Origin: Armigeres subalbatus
Lineage: Eukaryota > Arthropoda > Insecta > Diptera > Culicidae
DNA length: 64,000 nt
Reading direction: 5' to 3'
NCBI RefSeq assembly: GCF_024139115.2
Contig: NC_085141.1
Coordinates: forward strand, 407,799,612-407,863,611
Shown in pieces: positions 43,863 to 54,346 of this stretch; position 1 is the first letter of the stretch; each line of letters opens with the position of its first letter. The translations under genes and the position numbers were made by a program. The notes beneath the pieces were generated by a model, which was not told the origin of the DNA, did not search any database, and was given only the letters and a program-made list of their open reading frames with translations.

Positions 43863-46816
43863 TTACTGCACTCGTTGGTTTTGTTCAAGACGCCACCACC
43901 GCTGCAGTTTCGACATGATCTGTTGAGATGCTGTGTTCACCGCATTCCATATAGCTTCTTCCCGGCACATCCTCTCGACGAGGTTGTCCGGGGTTGTATC
44001 CATACCACTAATAAGCAGCATGGTATTGCGTTCTACCTCGAATCGCGGGCATGCGAACATCACATGCTCTGCCGATTCTACCTCACCTACACATTCAGGA
44101 CACTCCGCAGAATCTGCGAAGCGAGACCTGTGTAGGAATTTCTTGAAGCAGCCAGGTTCAGACAATACCTGTGTTAGGTGGAAGTTGACTTGACCATGCT
44201 TCCTATCAACCCAGTTGGACACATCTGGAATCAGTCTGTGGGTCCAACGACCTTTGACTGCGGTGTCCCATGCTCTTTGCCATTTGAGCAACGAAGCTGC
44301 TCTCTTGACACGTCGCACTTGCACCGAGTCCCTTTCGTTGTAGCACTCCACATCCTCCTCTAGGAGTGTGTCTATCGACATCATTCCAGCTATAACGCAC
44401 ACCGCCTCATATGATATGGTGCGATATGCGCTCGCGACACGTAAGCACATCAGCCGGTGTACTCTGATCAATTTCTTTACATTGTACTCGGCTTTTAGTG
44501 CTACGGCCCATGCCGGCACGCCATAACGGATGATAGACAATGCTACGCCAGCTATCAGCCTACGCACTTGACTATGCACCGCCGATCTGTTGGACATCAT
44601 TCGTGATAAAGATTTTATCGCCAATGAAGCCCGCTGACATGCATAATCGACGTGGCTCGTAAAATTGAGCTTATCATCGATCATCACGCCCAGATGCTTG
44701 AGAGACCTCACGGAGTTAACTGTGCAGGTCCCTACTCTTATCCTCGCCTGTTGCAGCCCATGACGGTTATGCACTACCACAACTTCTGTCTTGTGATGTG
44801 CAAGGGACAACCGCCTCGAGTTGAGCCATTCCTCCACTCTGCCAATCGCGTATGAAGCCTTCCAGTTCGACTTCGACGAGAGTGTCACCTGCTACTTCTA
44901 GCATTACGTCATCCGCGAAGCCTTCTATCTTCACTCCGGCCGGAAGACTTAGGCGTAATACTCCATCGTACATAATATTCCACAGAACCGGTCCGAGGAT
45001 CGATCCCTGTGGAACACCCGCGGACACTACGATCGACTTTTGACCGGCATCAGTGTTGTATAACAGCACCCTATTCTGAAAATAGCTTTTCAGTATCCTG
45101 CACAGGTAATCCGGAACTCTCAATCGGTGCAGGAGTCAGCAATTGCTGCCCAGCTAGCATTGTTGAACGCGTTTTTTACATCGAGTGTAATCAACGCGCA
45201 GTACCTAATACCTCTTCTGTTTAGACCTCTCGCTATCTTGGCCGTATCCGTTACCGCTCGAATTGCTTCGATGGTAGAACGGCCCTTACGGAAGCCATAC
45301 TGGTTGCTAGATAAGCCACCAGCACACTCTGTATAGGCCGACAATCTATTCAGAATGACCCTCTCTAGCAGCTTTCCAGCTGTGTCGAGTAAACAAATTG
45401 GTCTGTATGCCGAAGGATCCCCGGCTGTTTGCCAGGCTTCGGTAATAGCACCAATTTCTGCCGTTTCCATCGATCTGGGAAGTTTCCTTCGTCCATGCAT
45501 CTCTGGAGGCAGCTCCTGAACATATCTGGATTGGCAAGAATGGCGTGTTTAAGGGCCAGGTTTGGAATACCATCCGGGCCTGGCGCCTTATTGAGCTTAA
45601 GTTTTCTTGCGGCTACGATAAGCTCTTCGTTAGTCACTAGCGGTACCACGTCGACTGACTCGTACGGTGTAGCAGGCCAGTCCGATGGTTCATGTGTCGG
45701 AAACAGTCCCTCTACTATACTGGCTAACAGTTCTGGGGATCTTTCAGGAGGTGTGCTATTGGTCCCTGAACATCACTATCCTGTATGCATCGCCCCACGG
45801 GGTGTCATTCGCCATCCTGCACAGCTGTTCGAAGCAGGCTCGCTTGCTACATTTAATCTCGTAGTTCAGGGCTCTGCTCGCTGTCCGGAATACCCTCGTC
45901 TATCAGGTCGCTCAGCGTCTGTTCTAGCACGTCGCAACCTTCTTTAGCTTTAAGACAGGTTCTACGAAGATCTGCAATCGTGTCAGACCACCAGTACACT
46001 GGTTGTCGATTTCCTGGGGCTGGGTCTTCCTTGGCATCGCCACGTCGCAAGCACGTGTAAGTACTTCCGTCAGGTCGTTACCGCTTAGTCCTGTAGTCCT
46101 ACTCTCCCAGCGCAGCGCCTCCACCAACAGCTCTTGATTGAACTGTGACGTGCGCCATCCGGGATCCGTTGCACCACCTCTTCTCGTCGTAGTTCTCCGG
46201 GTATACTCGACCATAAAACGTACTTCCTGATGGTCGCTAGAAGTATGACCCTCGTGGACCATCCATCTCGGTTCTTCAGTCCATCCTGCGCTGCAGAAGG
46301 TGACATCGATACATGAATCACCGCTCGGTCCTCTGAACGTTGGCACTTGACCTTCGTTCAGCAGAACTACGTTCAATACCGCTAGTGACTCTAACAGGAT
46401 ATGACCTCTAGCGTTAGTAAACCGGGAACCCCAGTCCACTGCCCACGCATTGAAGTCACCTGCTACAACTACTGGTTTAAGGCCAGTTAGCTTCGCCGCA
46501 AGAGTATCAACTACCCTAGTGTACTGCTCTATACTCCATCTAGGAGGACAGTAGCAGCTACAAAGTAAACACCGTTTACCTTTGCTATGACGAAACCCTC
46601 ATCGTCAGGCGAAGATATTATCTTCTGGATGGGGTATCGCCCACAAGTCCAGATTCCCACCATACCGGACTTGTCCGCAATCCAGCTGCCGTTTCCAGCA
46701 GGGATGCGGTATGGGTCAGACAGCAAGGCAACATCAGCTTTACACTCGATAACCGACTGTTGTAGCAGCAGCTGGGCCGCTTCGCAGTGGATCAAGTTTA
46801 GCTGTGTTACTTGCAT
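43863..46816 (-). pseudogene. R1-clade ORF2, endonuclease/reverse transcriptase, frameshifted
   Basis: Pieces in order on the minus strand: N-terminal endonuclease 46816-46529 (MQVTQLNLIHCEAAQ, VALLSDPYR); endonuclease C-half 46439-45924, with GDSCIDVTF and the SDHQEV motif; a linker in another frame at 46050-45853. RT fingers follow at 45649-45365 (LKLNKAPGPDGIPNLAL), then 45500-45120 with YRPICLLDTAGKLLE, YGFRKGRSTIEAI and motif A LITLDVKNAFNNASW. RT palm is at 45123-44767 (GVPQGSILGPVLWN, GFADDVMLEV). Thumb and tail are one open frame, 44888-43863, 341 codons, ending with CPECVGEVESAEHVMFACP. At least five frame changes break it. The intact enzyme nicks target DNA and primes reverse transcription there; this copy cannot make one polypeptide. 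Confidence 0.85.
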
Positions 46817-48332
46817 GTCTGGACCTTTCTAGAGGCCGGACAGGCGCACCGGTGAGATGCCTGTTGTCTGCCCCCGTAGGACAGATCAGGCATCTCGGTG
46901 CAGCCTGGCAGGTGCAAGCCTGGTGGTTTTCGGCTCCGCACCTACGGCACAGCTTACTACGGTCAGGTCCCTTACAGTCATAGGACTTATGACCGTGGCC
47001 AAGGCACCTGTAGCAGGCCTGATTGGGTTGGCTTGTGCTCAGCGGGCACAGCGACCAACCCACTTTCCGTTGCACCTTATCCAGCACATTCTTGGCCTCA
47101 GCCATAGGTACTTGGAATGAGGCAACCTGCATTCCCGCAAAGCCTTTGCGTAACCGAATCGCGGATTCCTGGATCTCGACATTACACTGATCCTTCAGTG
47201 CGTCTACCAGGTCTCCGGCTTCGGTTATTTCATCCATGCCCTTGCACTGGATGTTCAGGACTGGGCACAGGGCTCTAACCTGGACCCTGTCACCCAGGAC
47301 CTCTTCCGTCAACTTTTTATACTCGGAACTCTTCCGAGTAGCATCCCGCTTCAAGACGAGAATCATCTCGCCTTTGCGCGTTCTTCGGATGCAGTTGACA
47401 TCCCCTCCTAGACTAGAGAGCTTCTCGGTGCCTCTCATAGTCTTTAGGACTTCAGCGTAGCTTTTATCGTCAGCCTTGACAATGATCGCTTCACCTCTAT
47501 CCTTCCGCTTGCCACTCCCACTAGAAGGCGCACCCTTTTTCTCACGGGCTCTACCCTTCTTGGCGGTGACTGGATCACTTTCCCTTGGTCGCACTCCTTG
47601 CGACCTGCTGGCGGCTTCTTTTCTCCTTTTAGGATTCACTACCTTTGTCCATGGTAGATCTTCCTCCCGGCGGTCCTCTGGTATCTTCCTAGGTGGAGGT
47701 ACCATTTTCCTCTCGGTCTCCACTCGGACCTTTTCTGCGGTCCGTGCCGAGGCTTTATTAGCTACTTTCAGGTCCGCCTCCTGCGTGACCCTACTAAGCT
47801 TAGGAGTTGCTCCGCTGTTAGCCATACGCCGTTTAAGTTCTGCAGTCTGGCTCTCCGCCAGCTGCTTCCCTTCTGCAAGGAGCCGAATCTTCGATTCGGC
47901 CTCCTTCGAGGCCTTCTTGGCTTGGCTAACCGCCAATTCCTTTTCTTCAGTAAGAAGACGGATCTTGTGCTCCGCCTCCTTACTGGCTTCCAGCAAGGAC
48001 TTCCACTCCGACTTCGCCTCCACGACTAGAGCGCAGAGGGTTAGTACGGCCTGTTTTAAGTCCTTACTATAATTCACTCGGTTGTCCAGGAAGGACATGA
48101 TTACGTCCGAAACGTCCGTAATCACCTCCATCGTCTGGACTCCATCCTCACCGTGGTTAGTCATCACCGAGTTAATGACTTTGGTCAGAGTGGGGCCGTC
48201 CATCTTAACATCCACCGGCACCTCTTCCGACCCACCACGTGCTCCGCCATCGCCTCCCCGGCGATCTTTGGGGTGACCGATCAAGGCCACTGCGCCTGGC
48301 GAAAGGGTTCTCCTTGTCGCCATTCGCCTCAC
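46740..48332 (-). CDS. R1-clade ORF1, Gag-like nucleic-acid-binding protein
   Basis: 530 uninterrupted codons. Residues about 1-100 hold a Gly-rich start and a weakly helical segment. About 100-175 are a charged coiled coil made of two near-copies of a unit, SKEAEHKIRLLTEEKELA and SKEAESKIRLLAEGKQLA. A long Lys/Arg/Ser-rich region follows. The C-terminus has zinc knuckles at about 440-453 (CYRCLGHGHKSYDC) and 462-475 (CRRCGAENHQACTC), and a third, incomplete one from about 481 (CLICPTGADNRHLTG) lacking its last cysteine. Such proteins bind LINE RNA and form the retrotransposition particle. The last 77 bases overlap the start of ORF2 in another frame. No stops, so this copy may be young or only recently disabled. 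Confidence 0.85.
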   Translation of the reverse strand: MRRMATRRTLSPGAVALIGHPKDRRGGDGGARGGSEEVPVDVKMDGPTLTKVINSVMTNHGEDGVQTMEVITDVSDVIMSFLDNRVNYSKDLKQAVLTLCALVVEAKSEWKSLLEASKEAEHKIRLLTEEKELAVSQAKKASKEAESKIRLLAEGKQLAESQTAELKRRMANSGATPKLSRVTQEADLKVANKASARTAEKVRVETERKMVPPPRKIPEDRREEDLPWTKVVNPKRRKEAASRSQGVRPRESDPVTAKKGRAREKKGAPSSGSGKRKDRGEAIIVKADDKSYAEVLKTMRGTEKLSSLGGDVNCIRRTRKGEMILVLKRDATRKSSEYKKLTEEVLGDRVQVRALCPVLNIQCKGMDEITEAGDLVDALKDQCNVEIQESAIRLRKGFAGMQVASFQVPMAEAKNVLDKVQRKVGWSLCPLSTSQPNQACYRCLGHGHKSYDCKGPDRSKLCRRCGAENHQACTCQAAPRCLICPTGADNRHLTGAPVRPLERSRHASNTAKLDPLRSGPAAATTVGYRV

Positions 48333-49749
48333 CTCCTTCCTTCGTCGTTTTTGAATTTGTTAATGGGAAACTCATGTTAGTCGAGTCCCCCTTGCGGCTG
48401 CTGCCGAATCCAGTCGGTGTAGTCGCCTTCGCGATCCCATGGTTATCTATACATACCTTGCGGCATGCAGGGAGGCCATGCGAGGGTTGACACTTTCGTG
48501 TTCAGAGCCAGATCAGCGCTAGTCAGGAAGGAGCATCTGAGCCTACTCCCACTCAGCTACCAGCTGAGCCACAGGATTGTACCGCGTGCCACAAGGCCTG
48601 CCACGGTTTTAGGGGACGGAAGACAGCCTGGCCATTAGCCCATTCGCCGTTTCAGGTCGGTGTCACCCGGCCTTACTAAGAGAATAGAATAACCAGACTA
48701 CCAGCCCTTGCGTTCACAATATCTCAATATCCAAAAACAAGACCAATAACATGCAACCAGTATACCATAATCAGGATCTTACTGGGATCAATCCTGATGT
48801 GCCAATGGCACTCCTGGGCTTGTGCTTTTGAAGCGGCACACAGTCGCTTTGATAGAGTCTGCTTACGGGCACTTGTGGTTTTTGGGAGGATTTTAGCAGA
48901 GCCCACTGCTAAATCCCACCACGCCCTAGGCAGTTCTATGGAAGATGGATGTGTAGAAGTTAAAGTGCACGACCTCCCAGAAAACGTCCCCGAAGAAAAA
49001 ATCGTGGAATTTTTAGTGCGTTCGGTGAAGTATTTTCGCTGCGAGAGTTAACATGGGGAGAAGGGTTCGAGTTCGGTGGGATACCGCTCGGCATTTGGTC
49101 GGCCCGAATGCTAGTCCATCGAAACATCGATTCGTGGGTAACGATCGATGGACAGCAGGCCTACATTGTTTACAAGTGACAGATCGTCTCTTGTAAATAT
49201 TGCAAAGAGCAAGCGCATACTGGCATATCGTGTGTCCAAAACAAAAAGCTGCTAGTCCAGAAGAGCTATGCGAACGTGGCGAAGCAAACTGGGCCACGAC
49301 AACCATCGACAAAGGCGATTGCAAAACCCCCGAGCGCCAAACCGGTAGGTCAGCGTTCTGTCGCTCCACCACCAGCATCGCTGGAGGCTTTCCCCGAGCT
49401 GCCACAGCCGTCGAGTCAGACCGAACAGTCCGGCTCAAAAAACCCAACTGCTAGCCAATCTGCTGCTCCAATTGCACGAACGGTGTCTCCCAGTTCGTTG
49501 CAAACACAAACCGCGCGCAACTCGTCGTCGTCGTCGTTGCGCACACAACCACAGACCGCCGAAGTGCTCTTGGTTGACATATTTAAAAAGCCAGCAAACG
49601 CGATGCGTTCGAAAGATCGAACCGTCGGCAACGATACGGACGAATCGTCCACATCGACGAGAAGTAGCCGAAGCCGAGGGCGCCCGCCCGGCAAGAAACA
49701 GCGATGCAAAGACGGTGACGACGAGCAGGATGTGGACTTCCTTCCATAA

Positions 49750-50633
49750 ATGGCTCTCACGTCATACAATCTCGCATCCATCAACATCGGTACGATCACG
49801 AACCCCACAAAATTGAACGCACTCCGAATATCGTGTGTCTGCAGGAAGTCGAGAACGAACAGCTTTCCTTGCCTGGCTTTATCGTGGACCACACGAGGAG
49901 AGGCACAGCTGTTGCGGTGAAGGAGCACATCCATGTCACTCACGTGGAGAAGAGTCTGGACAGCCGACTAATCGCGCTGCGAGTGCACGACACGACGATC
50001 TGCAACGTCTACGCTCCCTCCGGCACTGTACAGCGCGCTGCTAGAGAGGAGTTCTTCAATGGCACGCTTGCCTATTATCCCCGCCACCACACCGAGAACG
50101 TCATCGTAGCTAGCGATTTCAATTGTGTGCTGCGTGCGTGCGATTCGTCCAGCCCGAACACCAGTCCGTCCCTCAAAACAGCCGTACAGCAGCTGCAGCT
50201 ACATGATGTCTGGGAGAAGCGTGATGCCGGTTTTACCTATGTCTGTCGAAACGCGCGATCTCGACTCGATCGGATCTATGTCAGCCGTGGTCTTCGCGAC
50301 AAACTGCATTCGGCCTACACGCACGTCTGCTGTTTCACGGATCACAAGGCGCTAACGCTCAGACTCTGTCTTCCCCCACTGGGCTCTTCGACCGCATCTT
50401 TTAACCGAAGAAAACGTTGTCGAGTTTCAGTATAAGTGGCAATATTGGACTCGTCAGCGCAGAAACTATAGCGTATACGCGTCGTGTATGCAATGGTGGC
50501 TGTCGTACGCTTAGCCAAAAATCAAATCTTTTTTCAAGTGGAAATCTCGTGCCATCTACGAGGAGTTTCACGATACGCATCAGCACCTCTATGCGCAACT
50601 ACGGCTAGCGTGAGACGGCTATTATCAGCAGCC
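49750..50633 (+). pseudogene. LOA-type ORF2, endonuclease and linker
   Basis: ATG 49750 directly follows the ORF1 stop. The first ~28 codons read MALTSYNLASINIGTITNP, after which a deletion shifts the frame. The APE-type endonuclease continues at 49833-50435 with LQEVEN, NVYAPSG, ASDFNCV, SRLDRIYVS and FTDHKALTLRL, which are the catalytic and metal-binding positions of this nuclease fold. After a further frame break, EFQYKWQYWTRQRRNYSVYA and FKWKSRAIYEEFHD (about 50420-50620) match the linker before RT in this clade. The RT domain is not present downstream. Confidence 0.78.
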
Positions 50634-50635
50634 AC

Positions 50636-51210
50636 ATACACAGCAAAAAAAATTGAAAGTTACAGGCCATGTAAATAGGGAAATCATGTAACATTCAAAT
50701 GCTGTAAATCGATTTCCGACGCAGAAATATGTCAAATTTGATGCATATAATGGGAGCATGACATCATCCGCAATAAAGCATCATTTTACTATCCTTATTA
50801 CCAGCAACCTAGTGGCTACTGAACGAGCTCGAGATTCCCAAATTGGACGCATAGTCAAATCAATCACCTCACTTGATCAGTACCGTTGCTGATGAAGAAT
50901 GTGTATAGCCGCCAGACATTCTAAATACTCACGCTCCTCTAATGTGGATGTGTACAATACACATGTGGAAGTATCGGCTTGATAAATGGATTGCGAGTGA
51001 TTTGACTATGCGTCCAATTTGGGAATCTCGAGCTCGTTCAGTAGCCACTAGGTTGCGAAGGCCGACGGAGGTCCTTCGTAGCTTAGTTGGTTAAAGCACC
51101 AGTCTAGCGTACTGTAGGGTCATGGGTTCGAGTCCCATCGAAGGGAAAGTGGTTACCTCAATACATTTTTCAAATCAATATCTTCCACATAACGTACATA
51201 TTCACATATG
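50636..51210. mobile_element. Palindromic repeat carrying a tRNA-like gene
   Basis: AGCAACCTAGTGGCTACTGA (from 50803) through AATCAATCAC is answered by its inverse ending near 51056, giving ~60-base arms around ~130 bases. Immediately after comes GACGGAGG and a tRNA-like sequence (51072-51146), then a CAATACATTTTTC-type tail. The decayed relative at 39960-40330 shares the tRNA-like part, the tail and traces of the upstream arm, so all belong to one repeat family. It interrupts the LOA ORF2. 50636-50800 is AT-rich and unassigned. Confidence 0.6.
51072..51146 (+). tRNA. tRNA-like cloverleaf, anticodon AGC (Ala), within a repeat
   Basis: A full cloverleaf can be drawn: acceptor TCCTTCG/CGAAGGG (one G-T pair), D stem GCTT/AAGC with GG in the loop, anticodon stem CCAGT/ACTGT (outermost pair mismatched) with a loop giving AGC at 51106-51108, T arm ATGGG-TTCGAGT-CCCAT, and discriminator A. 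The A and B boxes are good. Because a decayed relative with the same flanks exists at 40196, it is more likely a mobile tRNA-derived repeat than a working tRNA-Ala gene, though transcription is plausible. No intron. Confidence 0.45.
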
Positions 51211-51554
51211 AGTTTTCATAACATTGTAAACAAGTTTTCTTCCTGTGCTCGTGTCGGCCCGGCATGGACCGTCCTGCAGCAGAAGCTGGCGGAAGTAACG
51301 GATGGATGGAGACAACTTTCGTTTGAAGACCTCGCGAAGCCCGCTTTGCCAGGCATACGAAGAGCAGCTCGTGTACAAATTCTGAAACTTCTAATTAATT
51401 ACATCTGCTACGTTAATCTTTGCAATGGAAGAATTGATGTATGCCCAGCTTTAGAGTTTGAACTAACTATAGATTTTTGAATTCGAAACAACATTATAAA
51501 AACTAACATGAATTTGACAAAATAAACTGAATTTTAAACCACAAAAAAAATTTC

Positions 51555-52215
51555 GTCAGGCAATTTTTGCTATTATTTCTTAGAGCTTCCTCGAAAAACT
51601 CTTCTGAATTTGATCGGAAAAATCTTCCGAATTTCCTTTGGAAATTCTTCCTCAACTCGGCAGCAAACGTTTCTGAACTTTCTAGAAAAAATCTTCTATT
51701 TTTGATTGGGATATTATTCTATTTTTATTATTGGGAAATTCTTCCAAATTTCACCTGAAAATTCTTCTAAATTTTGTCAGCAAATGTCTCCGAATTTCCT
51801 CGGAATTTTTTTTTCTTTATTTCCTTGAAAAAATTCTTCTAAATTTCCTTCAGATTTTTTTCCAATTTTCTTAGGGAAAGTTTTCCAAATCTTCTCAGGA
51901 AATTCTTCCAAGTTTCCTCGAAAACAGATTCTGAATTTTGTCGAAAAATCTTCCAAACTTCCTGGAAATTCTTTTGAAATTCGTCAGGAAATGTTTCTGC
52001 GTTTTTTTCGGACAGTTCTTCTGAATTCTCTCGGAAAATGCTTCCTAATTTCTTCGAAAAACTCTTTCCAATATTTTCTGGAAATTCATCTGAATTATGT
52101 CAGGAAACTTTTCTAATTTTCCTGGTAAATTTTTCCTTTGCCTGATAAATTTTTCTGAATTTTCTTGGGTAATTCCTCAGATACTTCTTGGGAATTCTTC
52201 CCCCATCGATCAGGA
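51555..52215. repeat. AATTTCCTCGGAAAATTCTT degenerate repeats
   Basis: Same ~12-bp texture as 40890-41340, directly after the LOA 3' end. The two blocks flank the LOA/R1 composite on both sides, so the composite appears to have inserted into one such block. Confidence 0.65.
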
Positions 52216-52419
52216 GCATTCCTCGTATAACCCGGGAGCTCTCAGGTTGCTGGATAACTACAGTGACTGCATTGTGAATGAGAATAACCGCTTGCTGGAT
52301 CTTTGCTTCGTTGGTGGTCGGTACACCGCTCTATTCATTTCCACCGCACCCGCTCCTTTGGTTCAAGGCTGTCCCTCACCATCCTTCAAACCGGGACCGG
52401 ACGGTGTGCCTAGAGTGGT

Positions 52420-52500
52420 CTAACCGGTAGTACCGAAGCCGATAATATCGGTATTACCGGTCAATTTTGAATACCGGAAATACCGGTATTAAAGACGGGA
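52420..52500. mobile_element. ACCGGTATT-word hAT-like scrap in LINE
   Basis: TAGAGTGGTCTAACCGGTAG followed by TACCGGTCA, ATACCGGAAATACCGG and ACCGGTATTA words. Terminus and word density resemble hAT MITEs. It splits the LINE frame between endonuclease and RT. No TSD confirmed. Confidence 0.45.
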
Positions 52501-53377
52501 AATACCCAGCAGATTTTCAAAAGATCATAGCCGTTAAGGCCCTAACGCTACAGAATGTTCGAGTTCCGCTAGACCTGCTAGGTTCTCCAACAAACCAGCC
52601 CAGCTTTTCGTTCACCGAGCTTCCTTTCGCTATTGCCAGAAGCAATGAGAAGTCTTCTGGTCCGGATGAAATAGCGTATTCAATGTGAAAAAACCTACCA
52701 CAAAAATAGTATTCCTTGATCTGGTAAATCAAGCCTGTTCCAGCCAAGCTTCTCCAAACAAGTGGCGACTCAGCGATGTCATTCCGATCCATAAAGTCAA
52801 TATCTCCTATCGTGACTCCGCTGATTACCTACTGTACTGTGTATCAAATGTCGTCAAGAAATTGGTTTACAGCTGCGAGAAAAGTTTGAGGCAGACGAAA
52901 GATTTGGTTTCAAACTAATACGCCTTTCGCTCGGGGTATGAGATCAGTTCGTGTTTCGCCGGATTAGAAGACGTACTGCAAAACGCCTTCGACCAAAGGA
53001 AACACGTCAACCTAGTTTGACTGTTAACTTTCTCTCCCGCTGGTCCTTCCGGGTCTTTTACTGGGAGACTGGGGTCCGGCAAGGGCCTGCGGTGACCATG
53101 TTTCTGGAAGCTATGATTTAGAGTTCAATAATCTCGCCAATAACAACTACATTTTTGTCTACACGGGCGACATCATGCTTGTGGTCGTAGGAAGCAGCGT
53201 GAACGCGGATCCAAACCCAAGCAGAGCATGTGTCCCCCTGATGGTGGCGCTGTCTCTCCTTAGTTTCAAAATTGTTGAACAGCCTAACTGCTCTCGGTTC
53301 TCGGTCCTCCATCGACTGGGAACTGTCGTTTATCCGTCAAAGTGGTCAAAACCGGCTGCAGTTCCAGGATTAACCTA

Positions 53378-53480
53378 CCCATGCAGCACACATGTTCCAC
53401 ATCGGTAACTGCAACTCATATGTGACCGGATTCAGTCACAATCAAGTTGCTGTAACCATTTTGGTCTTGTGCTGCTCGGG
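53378..53480 (-). mobile_element. AGCAGCACA MITE family copy inside LINE
   Basis: CCCATGCAGCACACATGTTC to CTTGTGCTGCTCGGG, with GTGACCGGATTCAGTCACAA in the middle. About 103 bp; third copy of the family found inside another TE. Confidence 0.78.
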
Positions 53481-54130
53481 TAGCTTAAATCCTATCAAGG
53501 GCACATAAAACAAATAACAGGGCCACTCGGAATCGTTTCGGTCAAACGTTTATTGATAGCAGACTGCTGTACGAACTTGAGCCGGATTGTGTAGCACGTC
53601 ATGAACTTGTCAGCATAGTCTCCCTAGTCTTTGAAAAGTTGCTTTACATAGCTTACGGACGCCTTCGCTGAAGCAGGTGCTCCTCCATTTCGCCATCGTA
53701 TGCAGACGGATATATGCCAAAAAGCCGTCCCATACGCTTTCACCACATCCGGAGACCACAAAATCTTAGCGACCACATTCCGAACAATATGGCCGAAGTC
53801 AGTCTCCCCCTGATGGCTAGGGTCAAGTTAGGAGCTAGCACACCTCTACTACCCAATGGTTTCGGACAGCTTTCCCAAATACTGCAGCGTTTTTTTCAGT
53901 TTCTTTATTAACTTTAACTAGTAACTTTATTATCCAACCAAATTTTTATGTTTTCGAAAATATTTAGTTTCAAATTGATTTTCTAATAAACATGTATTGT
54001 ATTTTTGTCTGTTGGAAGGCCCCTAGGTTGAACCTGAGGGTCGCTGTTTCAGCCCTCTCCCCTTGTCAGTTGCTCCCTCAGCACTAGCAATATCATGACA
54101 AGTAAAGAACTAAAGTCATTTTAAAATAAA

Positions 54131-54346
54131 CAAAAAAAAATTGACGTCCACTGTGGTTTTCAACAGTAGGTTGTTGCGTCGAACACACAACTTACAAACG
54201 GAATCGTAATTTGTTCTATACAAATCTCTAATGTTCCGTTGGTGCTTACAGGGAAACTTGAGGAACCTGAAACTTATGAAGATGGAACTCTACAATACGC
54301 CCGGCAAGCCATGCTGTACCCATCCAAATAATCAGGTAGATAGGTA
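54131..54346. other. Unassigned stretch
   Basis: Between the LINE 3' end and the next element; no features recognised. Confidence 0.4.

Larger units (their letters stand above)
43405..48937 (-). mobile_element. R1-clade non-LTR retrotransposon, near full length
   Basis: Minus strand: 5' UTR 48937-48333, ORF1 (Gag-like) 48332-46740, ORF2 (endonuclease/RT) 46816 to about 43863, 3' UTR 43862-43426 and poly(A) seen as poly-T 43405-43425. The sequence beyond its 5' end is the right copy of the 14-bp TSD (48938-48951). It lies opposite in orientation to the LOA LINE it splits. ORF1 is intact, ORF2 is not. R1 clade assigned from the three-knuckle Gag, GVPQGSILGPVLWN and the C-terminal Cys-His motif of ORF2. 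Confidence 0.85.
41461..49749 (+). pseudogene. LOA-type ORF1 (RNA-binding protein), split and broken
   Basis: First piece, from ATG 41461: RIDYSSFPVKPSFEKVHGFC...LGLKKEEVLRLQC, then a stop (TAA at 41644-41646) in LPLA, continuing as RIVQEHDEKHEVEHAG to ITMEDG at 41732. After the 7.2-kb insertion it resumes at 48938 with MEDGCVEVKVHDLPENVPEE. It shifts frame near 49035, continues through LRELTWGEGFEF and DSWVTIDGQQAYIVYK, and meets TGA at 49176-49178. A CCHC knuckle C-x2-C-x4-H-x4-C (CKYCKEQAHTGISC) follows near 49193-49234, then a Pro/Ser/Gln-rich tail ending DEQDVDFLP at 49749. ORF1 proteins of this clade coat LINE RNA. The stop codon directly abuts the ORF2 ATG (TAAATG). Confidence 0.75.
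41346..51550 (+). mobile_element. LOA-clade LINE (Lian-like), interrupted and RT-deleted
   Basis: Outer element on the plus strand. 5' part and ORF1 start: 41346-41732. It is cut by R1-clade LINEs (41733-48937) with a 14-bp duplication of the ORF1 sequence ATGGAAGATGGATG at 41719-41732 and 48938-48951. It resumes with the rest of ORF1, the ORF2 endonuclease (49750-50435) and a further ORF2 stretch to ~50633. A tRNA-bearing palindromic repeat and other DNA (50636-51210) follow. A last piece, 51215-51480, reads like the C-terminal end of such an ORF2 (SFEDLAKPALPGIRRAARVQ), followed by AATAAA and an A-run near 51541. The RT core is absent. Outer boundaries are approximate. Confidence 0.65.
52216..54130 (+). 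pseudogene. Jockey/CR1-like LINE ORF2, heavily decayed
   Basis: Readable islands in the right order: end of endonuclease (YSDCIVNENNRLLDLCFV, near 52255-52310); RT start (SSGPDEIAYSM near 52650-52682); KWRLSDVIPIHK (near 52760); NVVKKLVYS; motif C decayed to IFVYTGDIMLVVVG (normally FVYADD, near 53150-53190); and a C-terminal FIDSRLLYELEPDCVARH (near 53550-53610). Stops and shifts lie between. A hAT-like scrap (52420-52500) and a MITE (53378-53480) are inserted. The 3' UTR ends with AATAAACAAAAAAAAA near 54126-54141. Clade is uncertain. Confidence 0.7.

Noticed and set aside
47476..48072. 198-codon plus-strand ORF
   Set aside because: Antisense shadow of the intact Gag-like ORF1.
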